Positions 49,149 through 58,348 are shown, numbered from the stretch's first letter. The stretch is DNA of 64,000 nucleotides from Maricaulis maris_C (GCF_049116555.1 NZ_JAGDYT010000006.1:1-64000); one strand, 5' to 3'. Numbers and translations are program-made. The notes: generated by a model not told the origin, from the sequence alone.

Positions 49149-50438
49149 TCAAGCGTTCTGGAGCGCCTGTTCGAGGTCGGCGATCAGGTCGTCCGGGTTT
49201 TCGATCCCGACCGAGATCCGCACCAGACCGTCCGAGAAGCCCTGGCGCTTGCGCAGTTCCGGATCAACACCGCGATGGGTCGTCGAGCCCGGATGGCAGA
49301 TCAGGGTTTCCGTCCCGCCCAGGCTGACGGCGAGCTTCATGACCTGCAGGGCATTGAGCATGCGGAACGCAGCTTTCTCGTCCGCCAGGTCAAATGCGAA
49401 GGTCGAACCGGCACTTGTCGACTGGGCATGGAAAACATCGCCATCGCGCGTCCCTTTCTCCATGAATCCGAGATAGCGCACGCGGCCGACCTTCGGGTGA
49501 TCCCGCAGATATTCCGCGACCTTGCGAGCGCCGAGCGCGGCCGCTTCCATCCGGATTTTCACGGTCTCCAGCGACCGCAGCAACATCCAGCAGGTGTGCG
49601 GGTCGAGATTGGTGCCGAGATAGCCGCGCAGGCCGCGGATCAGCGCCATGGCTTCCGAGCGCCCGGAGGCAGAGCCGGCGATCAGGTCGGAATGGCCACC
49701 AATATATTTGGTCAGCGAGTAAACGACGACATCGGCACCCAGCGCCAAAGGCGCCTGCCCGACCGGGCCAAGGAAGGTGTTGTCGACCACGATCCAGGGT
49801 CGCTTGCCCTGCTTGTCCTTGATCATGTCCGCGATGCGGCGACAGGCCGCCAGATCCACGAGGTCATTGGTCGGGTTGGTCGGCGTTTCGGTGTAGATGA
49901 CCGAGACCTCACCCTGCGCCATGGCCGCATCGGCCGCGGCCCGCAATTCGTCCTCATGGGCGCCAGCGAAAAAATCGACCGACTTGATCCCGTAATTGGG
50001 GAGGAATTTACGGATCAGGCTTTCAGTCCCGCCATAGAGCGGTGTGGACTGCAGGATGACCGAACCGGCATGCGCCAGGCCCATCAGCGTCGTCGAGATG
50101 GCGGCCATGCCGGAGGAGAAGACCGCGGCCTCATCAGCCCCGTCATAGAGGGCCAGACGATCTTCAAGGACTTCCATATTAGGGTTGTTGAAACGCGAAT
50201 ACATCAGACCGGCCTGTTCCGGGTCGCCCTCTTCGGCCTGGCCGAGCGTCACACGGAAAAAGGCTGCACCGTCTTCCGCGGTGGCAAAGGCGAAAGTCGA
50301 GGTCAGGAAAACCGGCGGCTTGATCGACATTTCCGAGAGCTTGGGATCATAGCCATAGCTCATCATCTGGGTTTCAGGGCTCAGCGTGTGTCCAGCGATC
50401 TCGCGCTTGCGATAGGATTTGTCCGGCTTGCTCATCAT
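49149..50438 (-). CDS. Cys/Met-metabolism PLP enzyme (cystathionine gamma-synthase/methionine gamma-lyase family)
   Basis: A 429-residue PLP enzyme. The PLP Lys lies in VVYSLTKYIGGHSD. The tetramer and cofactor block is MYSRFNNPNMEVLEDRLALYDGADEAAVFSSGMAAI, and the substrate-binding ETPTNPTNDLVDL and HPGSTTHRGVDPELR are in place. These are shared by cystathionine gamma-synthases, methionine gamma-lyases and O-acetylhomoserine sulfhydrylases, and the exact reaction is not decided by sequence. It lies 79 bp before the M20 gene on the same strand and may head the ast operon, which would be an unusual pairing. M1 and M2 are both possible starts. A strong terminator separates it from ompA. Confidence 0.87.
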   Translation of the reverse strand: MMSKPDKSYRKREIAGHTLSPETQMMSYGYDPKLSEMSIKPPVFLTSTFAFATAEDGAAFFRVTLGQAEEGDPEQAGLMYSRFNNPNMEVLEDRLALYDGADEAAVFSSGMAAISTTLMGLAHAGSVILQSTPLYGGTESLIRKFLPNYGIKSVDFFAGAHEDELRAAADAAMAQGEVSVIYTETPTNPTNDLVDLAACRRIADMIKDKQGKRPWIVVDNTFLGPVGQAPLALGADVVVYSLTKYIGGHSDLIAGSASGRSEAMALIRGLRGYLGTNLDPHTCWMLLRSLETVKIRMEAAALGARKVAEYLRDHPKVGRVRYLGFMEKGTRDGDVFHAQSTSAGSTFAFDLADEKAAFRMLNALQVMKLAVSLGGTETLICHPGSTTHRGVDPELRKRQGFSDGLVRISVGIENPDDLIADLEQALQNA

Positions 50439-50609
50439 AATTCTCCCGACGCCTCACGGCCCGTTTGCCGCAAAGGATTTCTGCCGGTTTGAACCGGCCC
50501 ATCCGATGGGTCAAGCCTGTCCTCAGCAAGGCGGAAAAACCGCCCAATCATGCCCTCTCACCCCGAGATCGGCGCATTAATTTTCCAATCCCGGGTCCAG
50601 AACAAAAAA

Positions 50610-50640
50610 ATGCGGCCCGGTGACAAACACCGGGCCGCAT
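50610..50640 (-). terminator. Rho-independent terminator after the OmpA-like gene
   Basis: A perfect 13-bp inverted repeat (ATGCGGCCCGGTG with its reverse complement) surrounds an ACAAA-type loop. On the minus strand it is followed by TTTTTTTGTT. It lies 24 bp after the OmpA stop. Confidence 0.93.
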
Positions 50641-50663
50641 CTTGTTCAGCGATCGCTCGACAA

Positions 50664-51746
50664 TTAGTCGAGAACGATAACCACTTCCGTACGACGGTTC
50701 AGCGGCTCGCGGACACCGTCGGCAGTTGTGACGGCATTGCGGGTCTCACCGAATGCTTCCATCGAGATGGAGCTTGCCGGGACGCCAAGGCGAACCAGTT
50801 CCTCACGGACAACGCGGGCACGGCGCTCGGACAGACCCACATTGTAGGAGGCTGCACCGGAACGGTCCGTGAAGCCGGCGACGGTCACGCGAGTGACGTC
50901 ACAGGTACCACGCTGGTTGGATGCCTGAGCGATAACCGCACGGGCCTGATCCGTAAGCGAAGAGCTGTCCCACTCGAAGTAGACCGGGAAGCTGACATCG
51001 TCACACACTTCAGCCGGCGGAGGCGGCGGCGGAGGCGGAGGAGGCGGAGGCGGCGGCGGCGGAGGCGGCGGCGGCGGCGGAGGCGGCGGGGGCGGCGGGG
51101 CTGCGAAGGAATAACGCAGACCAAGCCACACTTCGTGACCACCCAGACCATCGACGCTCACGCCCGGAGCGTAATCAGAGCTGCCGGTGGAGAAATAGCG
51201 GTATTCCGTATCCAGCGTCAGACGCTCGGTCAGATCCCAACCGATACCAGCCATGACCTGCCAGGCGAACGGATTGTCCGAGTCCTGAGCCACGACATAG
51301 TCGGCGGGGGTCGGGAGCGGAGGCATCGTGCCTGCGGACCAACCGGTGAGCGTGCCACTGGTTTCGGCAAGGCCGAGACCAAGGCCAACATACGGGTGGT
51401 AGCTACCATCCGGATTGAAATCAAAGATAGCGTTCGCCATCAGCGACCAAATCTGGAAATCGCTGAGGCTGTTTTCGAAGCCACCAACAGCACCGGTATC
51501 ATTGTAGCGGTGTGCCAGTTCGCCTTCGAGGCGGAACCCGTCCATCCACTCATAGCCGAGAGCAACCGCTTCGCGGAAATTGCCTTCGCCCTGAATTTCA
51601 CCATTCAGCGAACCGGAGACATCCGTGTCACCCGGGCCACCGTAACCGACGGCGCCACGCACATACCAGCCTTCGTCAGCGAACGCAGGACCCGCTGCCA
51701 GGAAGGCCCCAACGGCGGCCGCCGTAAAAAGCCGTTTCTTCATCAT
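50664..51746 (-). CDS. OmpA-family outer-membrane protein with polyproline linker
   Basis: A 360-residue protein. A signal peptide (MMKKRLFTAAAVGAFLAAGPAFA) is followed by an eight-strand barrel at about 24-215 (GWYVRGAVGYG to WLGLRYSF). A run of 28 consecutive prolines follows at about 217-244. The OmpA peptidoglycan-binding domain lies at about 250-360 (VYFEWDSSSLTDQARAVI, GFTDRSGAASYNVGLSERRA, NRRTEVVIVL). It ties the outer membrane to the wall. GGAGGGGGA precedes two adjacent ATGs (51746 and 51743). The polyproline run is coded by a GGC/GGA-type repeat tract (51015-51098) that could be length-variable. Strong expression is likely given its own terminator. Confidence 0.94.
   Translation of the reverse strand: MMKKRLFTAAAVGAFLAAGPAFADEGWYVRGAVGYGGPGDTDVSGSLNGEIQGEGNFREAVALGYEWMDGFRLEGELAHRYNDTGAVGGFENSLSDFQIWSLMANAIFDFNPDGSYHPYVGLGLGLAETSGTLTGWSAGTMPPLPTPADYVVAQDSDNPFAWQVMAGIGWDLTERLTLDTEYRYFSTGSSDYAPGVSVDGLGGHEVWLGLRYSFAAPPPPPPPPPPPPPPPPPPPPPPPPPPPPAEVCDDVSFPVYFEWDSSSLTDQARAVIAQASNQRGTCDVTRVTVAGFTDRSGAASYNVGLSERRARVVREELVRLGVPASSISMEAFGETRNAVTTADGVREPLNRRTEVVIVLD
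51015..51098. repeat. Proline-codon microsatellite in the OmpA-like gene
   Basis: 84 bp of CGG, AGG and GGG triplets on the plus strand encode 28 prolines in a row on the minus strand. The mix of codons shows that it is not a freshly expanded pure repeat. Confidence 0.92.
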
Positions 51747-52069
51747 TCCCCCTCCGGGAGCGGTGCTCCCTTGGTGTGACTGACCGTTTTCGACCACATG
51801 CCGAACACGAGGAATCCCTGTCCACAGGGCATTTCCTAACGGATTTCCTACTACAATTAGATCGCGAGCGCTACACCGCTCCGAGACAAAACAAGCATTT
51901 GGTGTAAAAATCTGCGCCCGTTGCAGTGATGTTACACCCACGCCGTGCCCGACGGGCTGGCGCGGGAATTACCGCAATAAAAACATCGGGTTGCCGGATA
52001 AACGCCAGCCCTCACGCCGAATGCAACCTGTCGCCCGAATGCATCGCAGCCCGAAACGGCGCGACGTCG
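51747..52069. other. Upstream region of ompA
   Basis: About 320 bp with no supported gene. It must hold the ompA promoter, since the L,D-transpeptidase gene ends at 52070 on the same strand. A direct repeat TAGGAAAT (minus strand) occurs twice, 13 bp apart, near 51835-51855. I see no clear -35/-10 pair. Confidence 0.5.
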
Positions 52070-53758
52070 TCAATCCAGACTGGCGCTCGGGGCGCCGGAA
52101 GCCAAGCGCACCGGGGACGGCCCCAATCCGGATCGGGACTCATACGCGGCAAGATAGGCATCAATCACGCCGTTATCACGCCGGTAGAGGTCATTGAGGT
52201 AGCGGACCTCGCCGTCATCATCGCCAACAACCGTCCAGTAGGCGATGTGCACCGGTATGCGCTCGTCCAGCCAGACAACACGCGGAGACGAACCGGCCGC
52301 AACCGCGTCGATCCGGTCGCGATCCCAATCATCCTGGCCCTCGAGTACCCAGGCCGCGAGTGCGAGGGGGTCCTGGACCCGGATGCAACCAGCCGAGAAG
52401 TCGCGGCGTGTCCGCACGAATTGGTCTCGCTCTGTGGTGTCGTGGATGTAGACATTGAAACGGTTCGGGAAAATGAACTTCACCTCCCCCATCGGATTGG
52501 TCGGCCCGGGCGGCTGTGACATCCGGTAGGGCCAGTCATTGCCCCAGCGGCTCCAATCAACCTCATACACCGAGATCGCCTCACCGGCCCGATTATAGAT
52601 CTGGAAGCCGAGATCTCGGACCAGCCCCGGATTGCGCCGGAAGGACTGGAAGCGCGGCCTCGCCGAACCGGCCGGCAACCCCCACCAGGGGTTCAGCACG
52701 ATATAGCGCATCTCCTCGGAGAATTCCGGCGTTGAGCTTGCCTGCGCGCCGACCATGACTTCATGCTCACGCGCCAGCTGGCCATCCTCCCAGGCCTCAA
52801 GCCGGAAGTCGGCGAGATTGACCCAGATATGCCGTCGGCCGAGATCCCGCGTCCGCCAGCGCCGCTGTTCGAGATTGGCCATCAATTGTCCAATCCGGCG
52901 ATCCGGCGGCAGGTTGAGCTGGCGCAGCGTGGCCTGGTCCATGCGGCCGGTGGGGGCGAGATTGGTTCGCCCCTGATAGCGCCGGACGGCCGTTTCGAGG
53001 CGAACATCATAGGGCTGGCCTTCCTGCCAGCGCGCATCCAGAAGGCCTTCGGCAGTCAGACGGGTGCGCAGCTGATCCACACGGTGTCCGGCATCATCAC
53101 GGCTCAGCGACGGGCCGGTATCCACGCCCGGCCAGATCGGCGTCACTGCCAGCACACGCATCATTTCATGTCGCAGCGCATCATAGTCGCGCACGCGCGG
53201 CACGCTGTCGGCGATGGCCTGCCCGACATCCCCGGCCTCAAAGGCCCAGCCAATTCGGCGTACGAGTTGCTCCGCCTCCTCGTCGAACAAATGGCGCGGG
53301 GTCCGGGTCTCGGAATCCAGCAAGCCGTGTTCGAGCCAACCGGCAAAAGTCAGATAGGCGATACCCGCCAGGTGATCGCGCTCGGCGTCCGGGCGGGCCG
53401 GATCGAGGATCGCATTGGCATAGGCATCCAGCGATGGCAGGCCATGACTGGGCGCCTCGAAGAGCTCAAGCGCCAGGGCCTCGCGACGCGCTTCGGTCCA
53501 GCCGCCAATCTGCCTCGACCAGTAGGCGATGTCAGCCACGGGGCGAACCGGGTCGCTGTCCAGCGCCTCGACGAGGGCGGCCTCCGCAGCGGTGTCTTCT
53601 GTCCCTGCCTCTTCGGTCCCCGGCCCTTCGGTCCCCGTCTCTTCAGTTCCCGTGCCGACAGGCCTCGGAGCAAGGTCCTGCAGGGCCCAGGCCGACGTGC
53701 CCGCAAGGGCCAACATCGCCAGGCCGGCAATCGCCAGTTTCTGCCAAAACCGAATCAC
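52070..53758 (-). CDS. L,D-transpeptidase, YcbB/LdtD-like
   Basis: A 562-residue exported enzyme that forms 3-3 cross-links in peptidoglycan or attaches proteins to it. The signal peptide is MIRFWQKLAIAGLAMLALAGTSAWA, from a GTG start with AAGGGGG upstream. A Glu/Thr-Gly low-complexity segment follows (GTEETGTEGPGTEEAGTED, residues about 37-56). A scaffold domain with a peptidoglycan-binding motif (YDVRLETAVRRYQGRTNLAPTG, about 255-285) comes next, then the YkuD catalytic domain at about 310-490 with HDTTERDQF and the catalytic Cys in SAGCIRV. The residue before Gly-Cys is Ala, where many members have His or Ser. It is upstream of nothing on its strand until ompA. Confidence 0.92.
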   Translation of the reverse strand: MIRFWQKLAIAGLAMLALAGTSAWALQDLAPRPVGTGTEETGTEGPGTEEAGTEDTAAEAALVEALDSDPVRPVADIAYWSRQIGGWTEARREALALELFEAPSHGLPSLDAYANAILDPARPDAERDHLAGIAYLTFAGWLEHGLLDSETRTPRHLFDEEAEQLVRRIGWAFEAGDVGQAIADSVPRVRDYDALRHEMMRVLAVTPIWPGVDTGPSLSRDDAGHRVDQLRTRLTAEGLLDARWQEGQPYDVRLETAVRRYQGRTNLAPTGRMDQATLRQLNLPPDRRIGQLMANLEQRRWRTRDLGRRHIWVNLADFRLEAWEDGQLAREHEVMVGAQASSTPEFSEEMRYIVLNPWWGLPAGSARPRFQSFRRNPGLVRDLGFQIYNRAGEAISVYEVDWSRWGNDWPYRMSQPPGPTNPMGEVKFIFPNRFNVYIHDTTERDQFVRTRRDFSAGCIRVQDPLALAAWVLEGQDDWDRDRIDAVAAGSSPRVVWLDERIPVHIAYWTVVGDDDGEVRYLNDLYRRDNGVIDAYLAAYESRSGLGPSPVRLASGAPSASLD

Positions 53759-53850
53759 GCAGACGCCCCCTTGCTGCTGGCCCTACGTTAACCATTTCAG
53801 CGCGCCCTGTAACCCGTTACGGAGTCGGGCTCCGCCGAGGGTCGACCGGT

Positions 53851-55722
53851 TCAGAGGTCCTCCCGGTGATCCGGGTCATCATCCGGGTTGCCGATATCCT
53901 CAGCCATGATCTCTGCAAGCGAGACAACGCGCGACCGCGCTTTGTCGATATAGGCGTCATTGTCGAACACGTCGGTATCCGCGTCCCAGACTTCGAAAAG
54001 CTGCTGCAGGCTTTCCTCATCGTGACGCGCGAAGGCCTCGGTCTTGCGCCGGGCCCGCGCCTCGCTCTCACCAAGAACGACCAGAGAGCGCTGGGCCGCC
54101 TCGAGCGACGAGCCGAACATTTCGCGGATCGCCAGGTCAACGCCCGCCGCCCGCAATTGGTAGACATGTTCGCGGCTGGCCGCCCGGGCGATGACGTAGA
54201 CATGCGGATACCGCTGCTTGACGTGATGCACCAGTTCCACCGCGCGATCGCGGCTGTCGGTACACACGACCAACAGCTTGGCCCGGGCAATTCCGGCCGC
54301 CTCGAGCAGGCCCGGACGCATGGCATTGCCGTAATAGACCTGGATGCCGAATTTGCGCAGCCCGTCGATATGCTCGGCGGAATTGTCCAGAACCACCGGC
54401 TTGTAGCCATCCATCACCAGCAGGCGCTGGACGATCTGACCGAAGCGGCCCATGCCGGCGATGATGACCGGCGCCTCCTCCTCGATCGTGTCCTCCTCGC
54501 GCTCCGGACTGGCCGGACGTCGCACACGGGGCGACACCCAGCGCTCGAACACGATCATGATCAGCGGCGTGGCCATCATCGACAGGGCAACGATCAGTCC
54601 GGCAATACCGGCAATATCGGCCGGGATCACATCGACACCGCCGGCAAAGGCGAGCAATACGAAGCCGAACTCGCCGCTCTGCGCCAGGGCGAAAGTAAAC
54701 AGCCAGCGCGCCCGCCCCTTCATCCGGAAGGCGAAGGCCAGCCCCAGCAATATCAAACCCTTGACCCCGATAAGGGCCACGGTCAGGCCGATGATCAAGC
54801 CCGGATTGCCCGCCAGGAGATCGAACTCCATCCCCGCACCGACCGTGATGAAGAAAACGCCGAGCAATAATCCCTTGAAGGGCTCGAGATCGCTGACCAG
54901 CTCATGCCGGTACTCGCTCTCCGCCAACAGCACGCCGGCAAGGAATGTCCCCAGGGCCGGGGACAGGCCGACCGCCGTCATGAGGACAGCAATCCCGATC
55001 ACCAGGAAGAGCGCAGCCGAGAAAAAGAGCTCGTGCAGACCGGTCCGGGCGATGATGCGGAAGGCTGGCCGGGTGAGATAGCGCCCCCCCAGGACGATGG
55101 CGCCAACCACACCCAGCGTGACCAGGCCCTGGGCCCAGGCCGGCAAGTGCGAGAATGGTGTGTCGCCCGGCCCGTGCGCAGCCGCATCGGCCACCACACT
55201 CTCGCCACCCGGCATGGCGAGCAATGGCATCAGGGCGAGCATGGGAATGACCGCGATGTCCTGGAAGAGAAGGACGGAAAAGGCCGACTGGCCGCCCTCG
55301 GTCCGCAGCCATCCCTTTTCCCCGAGCGTCTGCAGCACGATGGCCGTCGATGACAGGGCAAAAATCAGACCCAGCGCGATCGCCAGGCGCCAGTCGAGTC
55401 CGATTGTCAGGCAGAACAGCGCGACGGCCGCCGTCGTCAGGGCGACTTGCAGGCCACCCAGCCCGAACAGGCGCATGCGCAGATCCCAGAGCAGGCGTGG
55501 CTGCAATTCCAGCCCGACAAGGAAGAGCATCATCACGACGCCGAATTCAGCGAAATGCTGGACGCTTTCCGGGTCTGATCCGACCCAGTCCAGTATCGGC
55601 GCGATCGCGACGCCGGCCAGCAGATAGCCGAGCACAGACCCCAGCCCGAGCCGTTGCGCGATCGGAACAGCGATGACGCCGGCTCCCAGATAGATGGCTG
55701 CCTGCAAAAGGAGTGTGTCCAT
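53851..55722 (-). CDS. CPA2 monovalent cation:proton antiporter with TrkA-N domain
   Basis: A 623-residue inner-membrane transporter with about 12-13 helices over residues 1-400. They include the motif GVVMMLFLVGLELQPRLLWDLR and the CPA2 core LSPALGTFLAGVLLAESEYRHEL. A Rossmann-type TrkA-N domain follows at about 408-525 (VIIAGMGRFGQIVQRLLVMDGYKPVVLD), then an acidic C-terminal tail. The layout is that of KefB/KefC, which exchange potassium for protons under electrophile or osmotic stress. The KefF/KefG partner is not adjacent. It probably serves in potassium or pH balance. Confidence 0.92.
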   Translation of the reverse strand: MDTLLLQAAIYLGAGVIAVPIAQRLGLGSVLGYLLAGVAIAPILDWVGSDPESVQHFAEFGVVMMLFLVGLELQPRLLWDLRMRLFGLGGLQVALTTAAVALFCLTIGLDWRLAIALGLIFALSSTAIVLQTLGEKGWLRTEGGQSAFSVLLFQDIAVIPMLALMPLLAMPGGESVVADAAAHGPGDTPFSHLPAWAQGLVTLGVVGAIVLGGRYLTRPAFRIIARTGLHELFFSAALFLVIGIAVLMTAVGLSPALGTFLAGVLLAESEYRHELVSDLEPFKGLLLGVFFITVGAGMEFDLLAGNPGLIIGLTVALIGVKGLILLGLAFAFRMKGRARWLFTFALAQSGEFGFVLLAFAGGVDVIPADIAGIAGLIVALSMMATPLIMIVFERWVSPRVRRPASPEREEDTIEEEAPVIIAGMGRFGQIVQRLLVMDGYKPVVLDNSAEHIDGLRKFGIQVYYGNAMRPGLLEAAGIARAKLLVVCTDSRDRAVELVHHVKQRYPHVYVIARAASREHVYQLRAAGVDLAIREMFGSSLEAAQRSLVVLGESEARARRKTEAFARHDEESLQQLFEVWDADTDVFDNDAYIDKARSRVVSLAEIMAEDIGNPDDDPDHREDL

Positions 55723-55829
55723 GACCGCCCCGAATCACCACCGGCCCGAATGACCCGCGTCTCACAGCATAGCCATCACGCGGCACACGGCCAGTCGCTC
55801 GTTGCAACGCAGCGCCCGGTGCGGACCGG

Positions 55830-57545
55830 TCAGGTCCCGCAGGTCAGTGCGACTGCGAAGGCATCGGCCAGGCTCGGCTGCCGGGCAACAATCCCGCGGG
55901 CAATCTGGCAACGCGTTTCGTCATCGACGCGCCCATCCCCGGCCAGATCATTGGCAATCGCCAACGGCGATTCGGTGCGCGAGAAGATCTCGTTTCCGCC
56001 ATCTTCACGCGTATCGAAGCGCAGGGCCGCACCGGTATCGGTCCATTGCGGCCATTGCGGCCCCATGCCGATGCCGTCACCGGGCACGCCAGAGGCCGCG
56101 AACTGCGCCCAATAGGCACCCATGGTCTCGGCCAGCTCCACCCGTCCGACTGCATTGCGGTCATTGAACAGCACGCTGTCAAAGGCTCCGAAAAGCTCGA
56201 AATGATTGAAGACGAAGGGGATTTCCATGGCATGTGCCGCGCCCAGCAGGACCCCGGTATCGGTCACCAGGACCGAGCCCCCCTCATCCCAGTCAAACCG
56301 GTAGGCCCAGAGATCGGACCGCCCGTTGGCAGCCAGACGGTTGAGCAGGCCATCAACGGCATTATAGCGCCAGATACGGGAGGGATATTCGACCGCCGCC
56401 TCATAACGATCCTCGCCCTTCGGCCAGACCAGCGGGCCCAGGCGCCGGGTCAATCGCGGGTCAAAAACCGTATAGAGCTTCATCTCGTCGCGATTGGTCC
56501 CGCTCATCAGCGGTACATCGGCAAATCCGCCCGGAGTCTCCGCCGCTGCGAGAATGCCGCCCTCGGGCAGGGTCACGCCATCCTCGATCATGCGCGGCAT
56601 GGAGGTCAGCTCGCCGTCCGCGTCGCGATAGGCCGCATAGACAGCATCCAGGGACGCCCCCCGCAAGTCAGCCCCCGTCGCGCCCTCCCCGGCAATCACG
56701 AGCCCGGCCGCCAGACCGGCGACGGCGTCAGTGCCCCCGCCCTGTTCCGCGATCCCGAGCGGGACCGAGGCTGTCCCACCGCTCTGCATGATCGCCCGGT
56801 GGAAGAGGCCGCGCGCCTGGGGCGCCGCCATCAGGCCGGCGATATTATAGGCACCCGCGCTTTCCCCGAAGACAGTCACGCGACCGGGATCGCCGCCGAA
56901 GGTCTCGATATTTCCGCTGATCCAGTGCAGCGCCGCGACCAGGTCGAGCAGCGCGAAATTGGCCGCCGCATCATCGTCAATTTCCGCGTCCGCGCGCAGC
57001 GCCGGATGCGCCAGAAAACCGAGCGGGCCGAGCCGGTATTGAACCGAGACGATGATCACGCCCTGCTGACTGGCCAGCACCGAGCCATCATAGGCCGAGG
57101 ACGAGCCCCAGGTATTGGCACCGCCATGGATCCACATCATCACCGGCAGGGCCTCATCGGCCGCGACATTGCGCGGGGCGTAGATATCAAGCGTGAGGCA
57201 ATCTTCTGCCCCGATCAGCTCGCCGGTCTCGTACAGCTCGCCAGCGCTGAGAGTATTGGTCACCTGGGGACAGACAGATCCGGCCTCGAGCGCTTCGAGC
57301 CGGACCTCGAAGGCCAGCGGCGGACGCGGGGCCCGCCAGCGCAGATTGCCAACGGGCGGGGCCGCATAGGGCACGGCCATCCAGGCCGCCGCGCCCTGCT
57401 CGGTCTCGAACCCGACCAGCTCGCCCTGGCCAATGGTGCGGACCAGGTCGGCGGCCGGCACAGGCGTGAAGGCGGCTTCCTCGTCAGATGAACACGCCGA
57501 TACCGCCAGTGCGGCCAATCCCAATGCCAGATGCCCAAGACGCAT
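55830..57545 (-). CDS. Carboxylesterase type B lipoprotein
   Basis: A 571-residue alpha/beta hydrolase. A signal peptide with lipobox VSAC (Cys near 17) suggests a membrane-anchored, exported enzyme. The catalytic Ser lies in FGESAGAYN, Glu in SGTNRDEMKLYT and His in GAAHAMEIPFVFN. The second signature EDCLTLDIYAP and the oxyanion HGGANTWGSSS are present. ATG 57545 starts the signal peptide; the frame runs further upstream without sense. It is monocistronic between the antiporter and a long non-coding stretch. The substrate is an ester or lactone and is not further defined. Confidence 0.93.
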   Translation of the reverse strand: MRLGHLALGLAALAVSACSSDEEAAFTPVPAADLVRTIGQGELVGFETEQGAAAWMAVPYAAPPVGNLRWRAPRPPLAFEVRLEALEAGSVCPQVTNTLSAGELYETGELIGAEDCLTLDIYAPRNVAADEALPVMMWIHGGANTWGSSSAYDGSVLASQQGVIIVSVQYRLGPLGFLAHPALRADAEIDDDAAANFALLDLVAALHWISGNIETFGGDPGRVTVFGESAGAYNIAGLMAAPQARGLFHRAIMQSGGTASVPLGIAEQGGGTDAVAGLAAGLVIAGEGATGADLRGASLDAVYAAYRDADGELTSMPRMIEDGVTLPEGGILAAAETPGGFADVPLMSGTNRDEMKLYTVFDPRLTRRLGPLVWPKGEDRYEAAVEYPSRIWRYNAVDGLLNRLAANGRSDLWAYRFDWDEGGSVLVTDTGVLLGAAHAMEIPFVFNHFELFGAFDSVLFNDRNAVGRVELAETMGAYWAQFAASGVPGDGIGMGPQWPQWTDTGAALRFDTREDGGNEIFSRTESPLAIANDLAGDGRVDDETRCQIARGIVARQPSLADAFAVALTCGT

Positions 57546-57700
57546 GATGTTCTCCCCGGTTTTGCCCCGTATATTTGTCGAGAAGCTGGGGCGGTATGGC
57601 GTGAAGGTCAAGCAAATCGCGGCGAAAGACCGGTTTTCCATTTCGTGGAATGGCGGAGCGGCGGATGGGCGGGTGTTTGTCCCACACTCGGCACCACTTT

Positions 57701-57803
57701 CCTTCTCCCTCAGCAGACGGTGGCCGGAGGCCGGATGAGGGGCAAAACTCCCGCTGTCACCGGGACTTACCCCTCACCCTGGCCTTCTCCCAAGGGAGGG
57801 GGA
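57701..57803. repeat. REP-like extragenic palindromic pair
   Basis: The left unit runs from CCTTCTCCCT through GGTGGCC to GGCCGGATGAGGGG. The right unit begins CCCCTCACCCTGGCC and runs through CTTCTCCC to GGGAGGGGG in inverted orientation. These words are hallmarks of extragenic repeats common in proteobacterial intergenic DNA. No transposase is nearby. Confidence 0.7.
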
Positions 57804-58048
57804 AAGCGTCTCGGACCAAAAACTTATCCCCGCCCCTCCAACCCCGAGCGATACTAGCCGTGGTTTTCGGGACGGGAGGCACGAGCTCAGTCACTTGTGC
57901 CCGGAAGCGAGCGGAGCCTGTCCGCGCGACGGATGTGACAATCCGAAGCTCCGGCAGGGCGTGCGACCAGGTCGCGGGGCACTAAACGACCGACCCCATC
58001 TACCTGTCGCATTGGAAACGGGGTGGAGACAGCCCGGGAAAACTCCGC

Positions 58049-58124
58049 AAGCGGGATGCCGAGGACACCACGGACACCGCAGACCCGCCACACGGACACC
58101 CCGGTGTCCGCCGGCATCCCGCTT
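58049..58124. repeat. Structured intergenic element with 13-bp inverted repeats
   Basis: A perfect inverted repeat of 13 bp (AAGCGGGATGCCG and CGGCATCCCGCTT) bounds a 50-bp interior. The interior has several GGACACC words and an inner hairpin CGGACAC-CCCG-GTGTCCG (58093-58110). The whole could fold into one branched structure. It may be a small RNA, a non-autonomous element or a processing site; the sequence alone does not decide. Confidence 0.75.
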
Positions 58125-58348
58125 CCTCCCACCTCCGCCGCGACAGCGTGCGGAGCCGGAAGTGTGTGCCGAGGTCAGAGAGACGCGTGCCCACGCACAC
58201 TCCGCCCTAAATCCCTTGCCGAAAGAAAGCCGCATCCGCTGGCTGACATGGGATTTATGGGACGGGCCGCGCTTTGCGCGCGCAAAACAAGAGGGTCCCC
58301 GCACGCGGCGGCGGTCCATTTCAAGGGATGTTGCGGAAGGTCCTGAAA

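Larger units (their letters stand above)
57546..58348. other. Long intergenic region between the esterase gene and tRNA-Lys
   Basis: About 800 bp without a supported gene; the open frames present have no start site, family similarity or coding-type composition. It contains a REP-like inverted pair (57701-57803) and a highly structured inverted-repeat element (58049-58124). The rest shows nothing recognisable. Confidence 0.65.

Noticed and set aside
49149..50438. PLP enzyme as the missing AstC aminotransferase
   Set aside because: The lysine context, N-terminal block and tail are those of the cystathionine gamma-synthase fold group, not class III aminotransferases such as AstC.
51015..51098. 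Proline-codon tract considered as a CRISPR-like or other non-coding repeat
   Set aside because: It is in frame inside a well-supported OmpA gene, and the unit is only three bases.
53434..54870. A 478-codon plus-strand frame opposite the transpeptidase and antiporter genes
   Set aside because: The composition is that of an antisense shadow, and both minus-strand genes carry full catalytic motifs.
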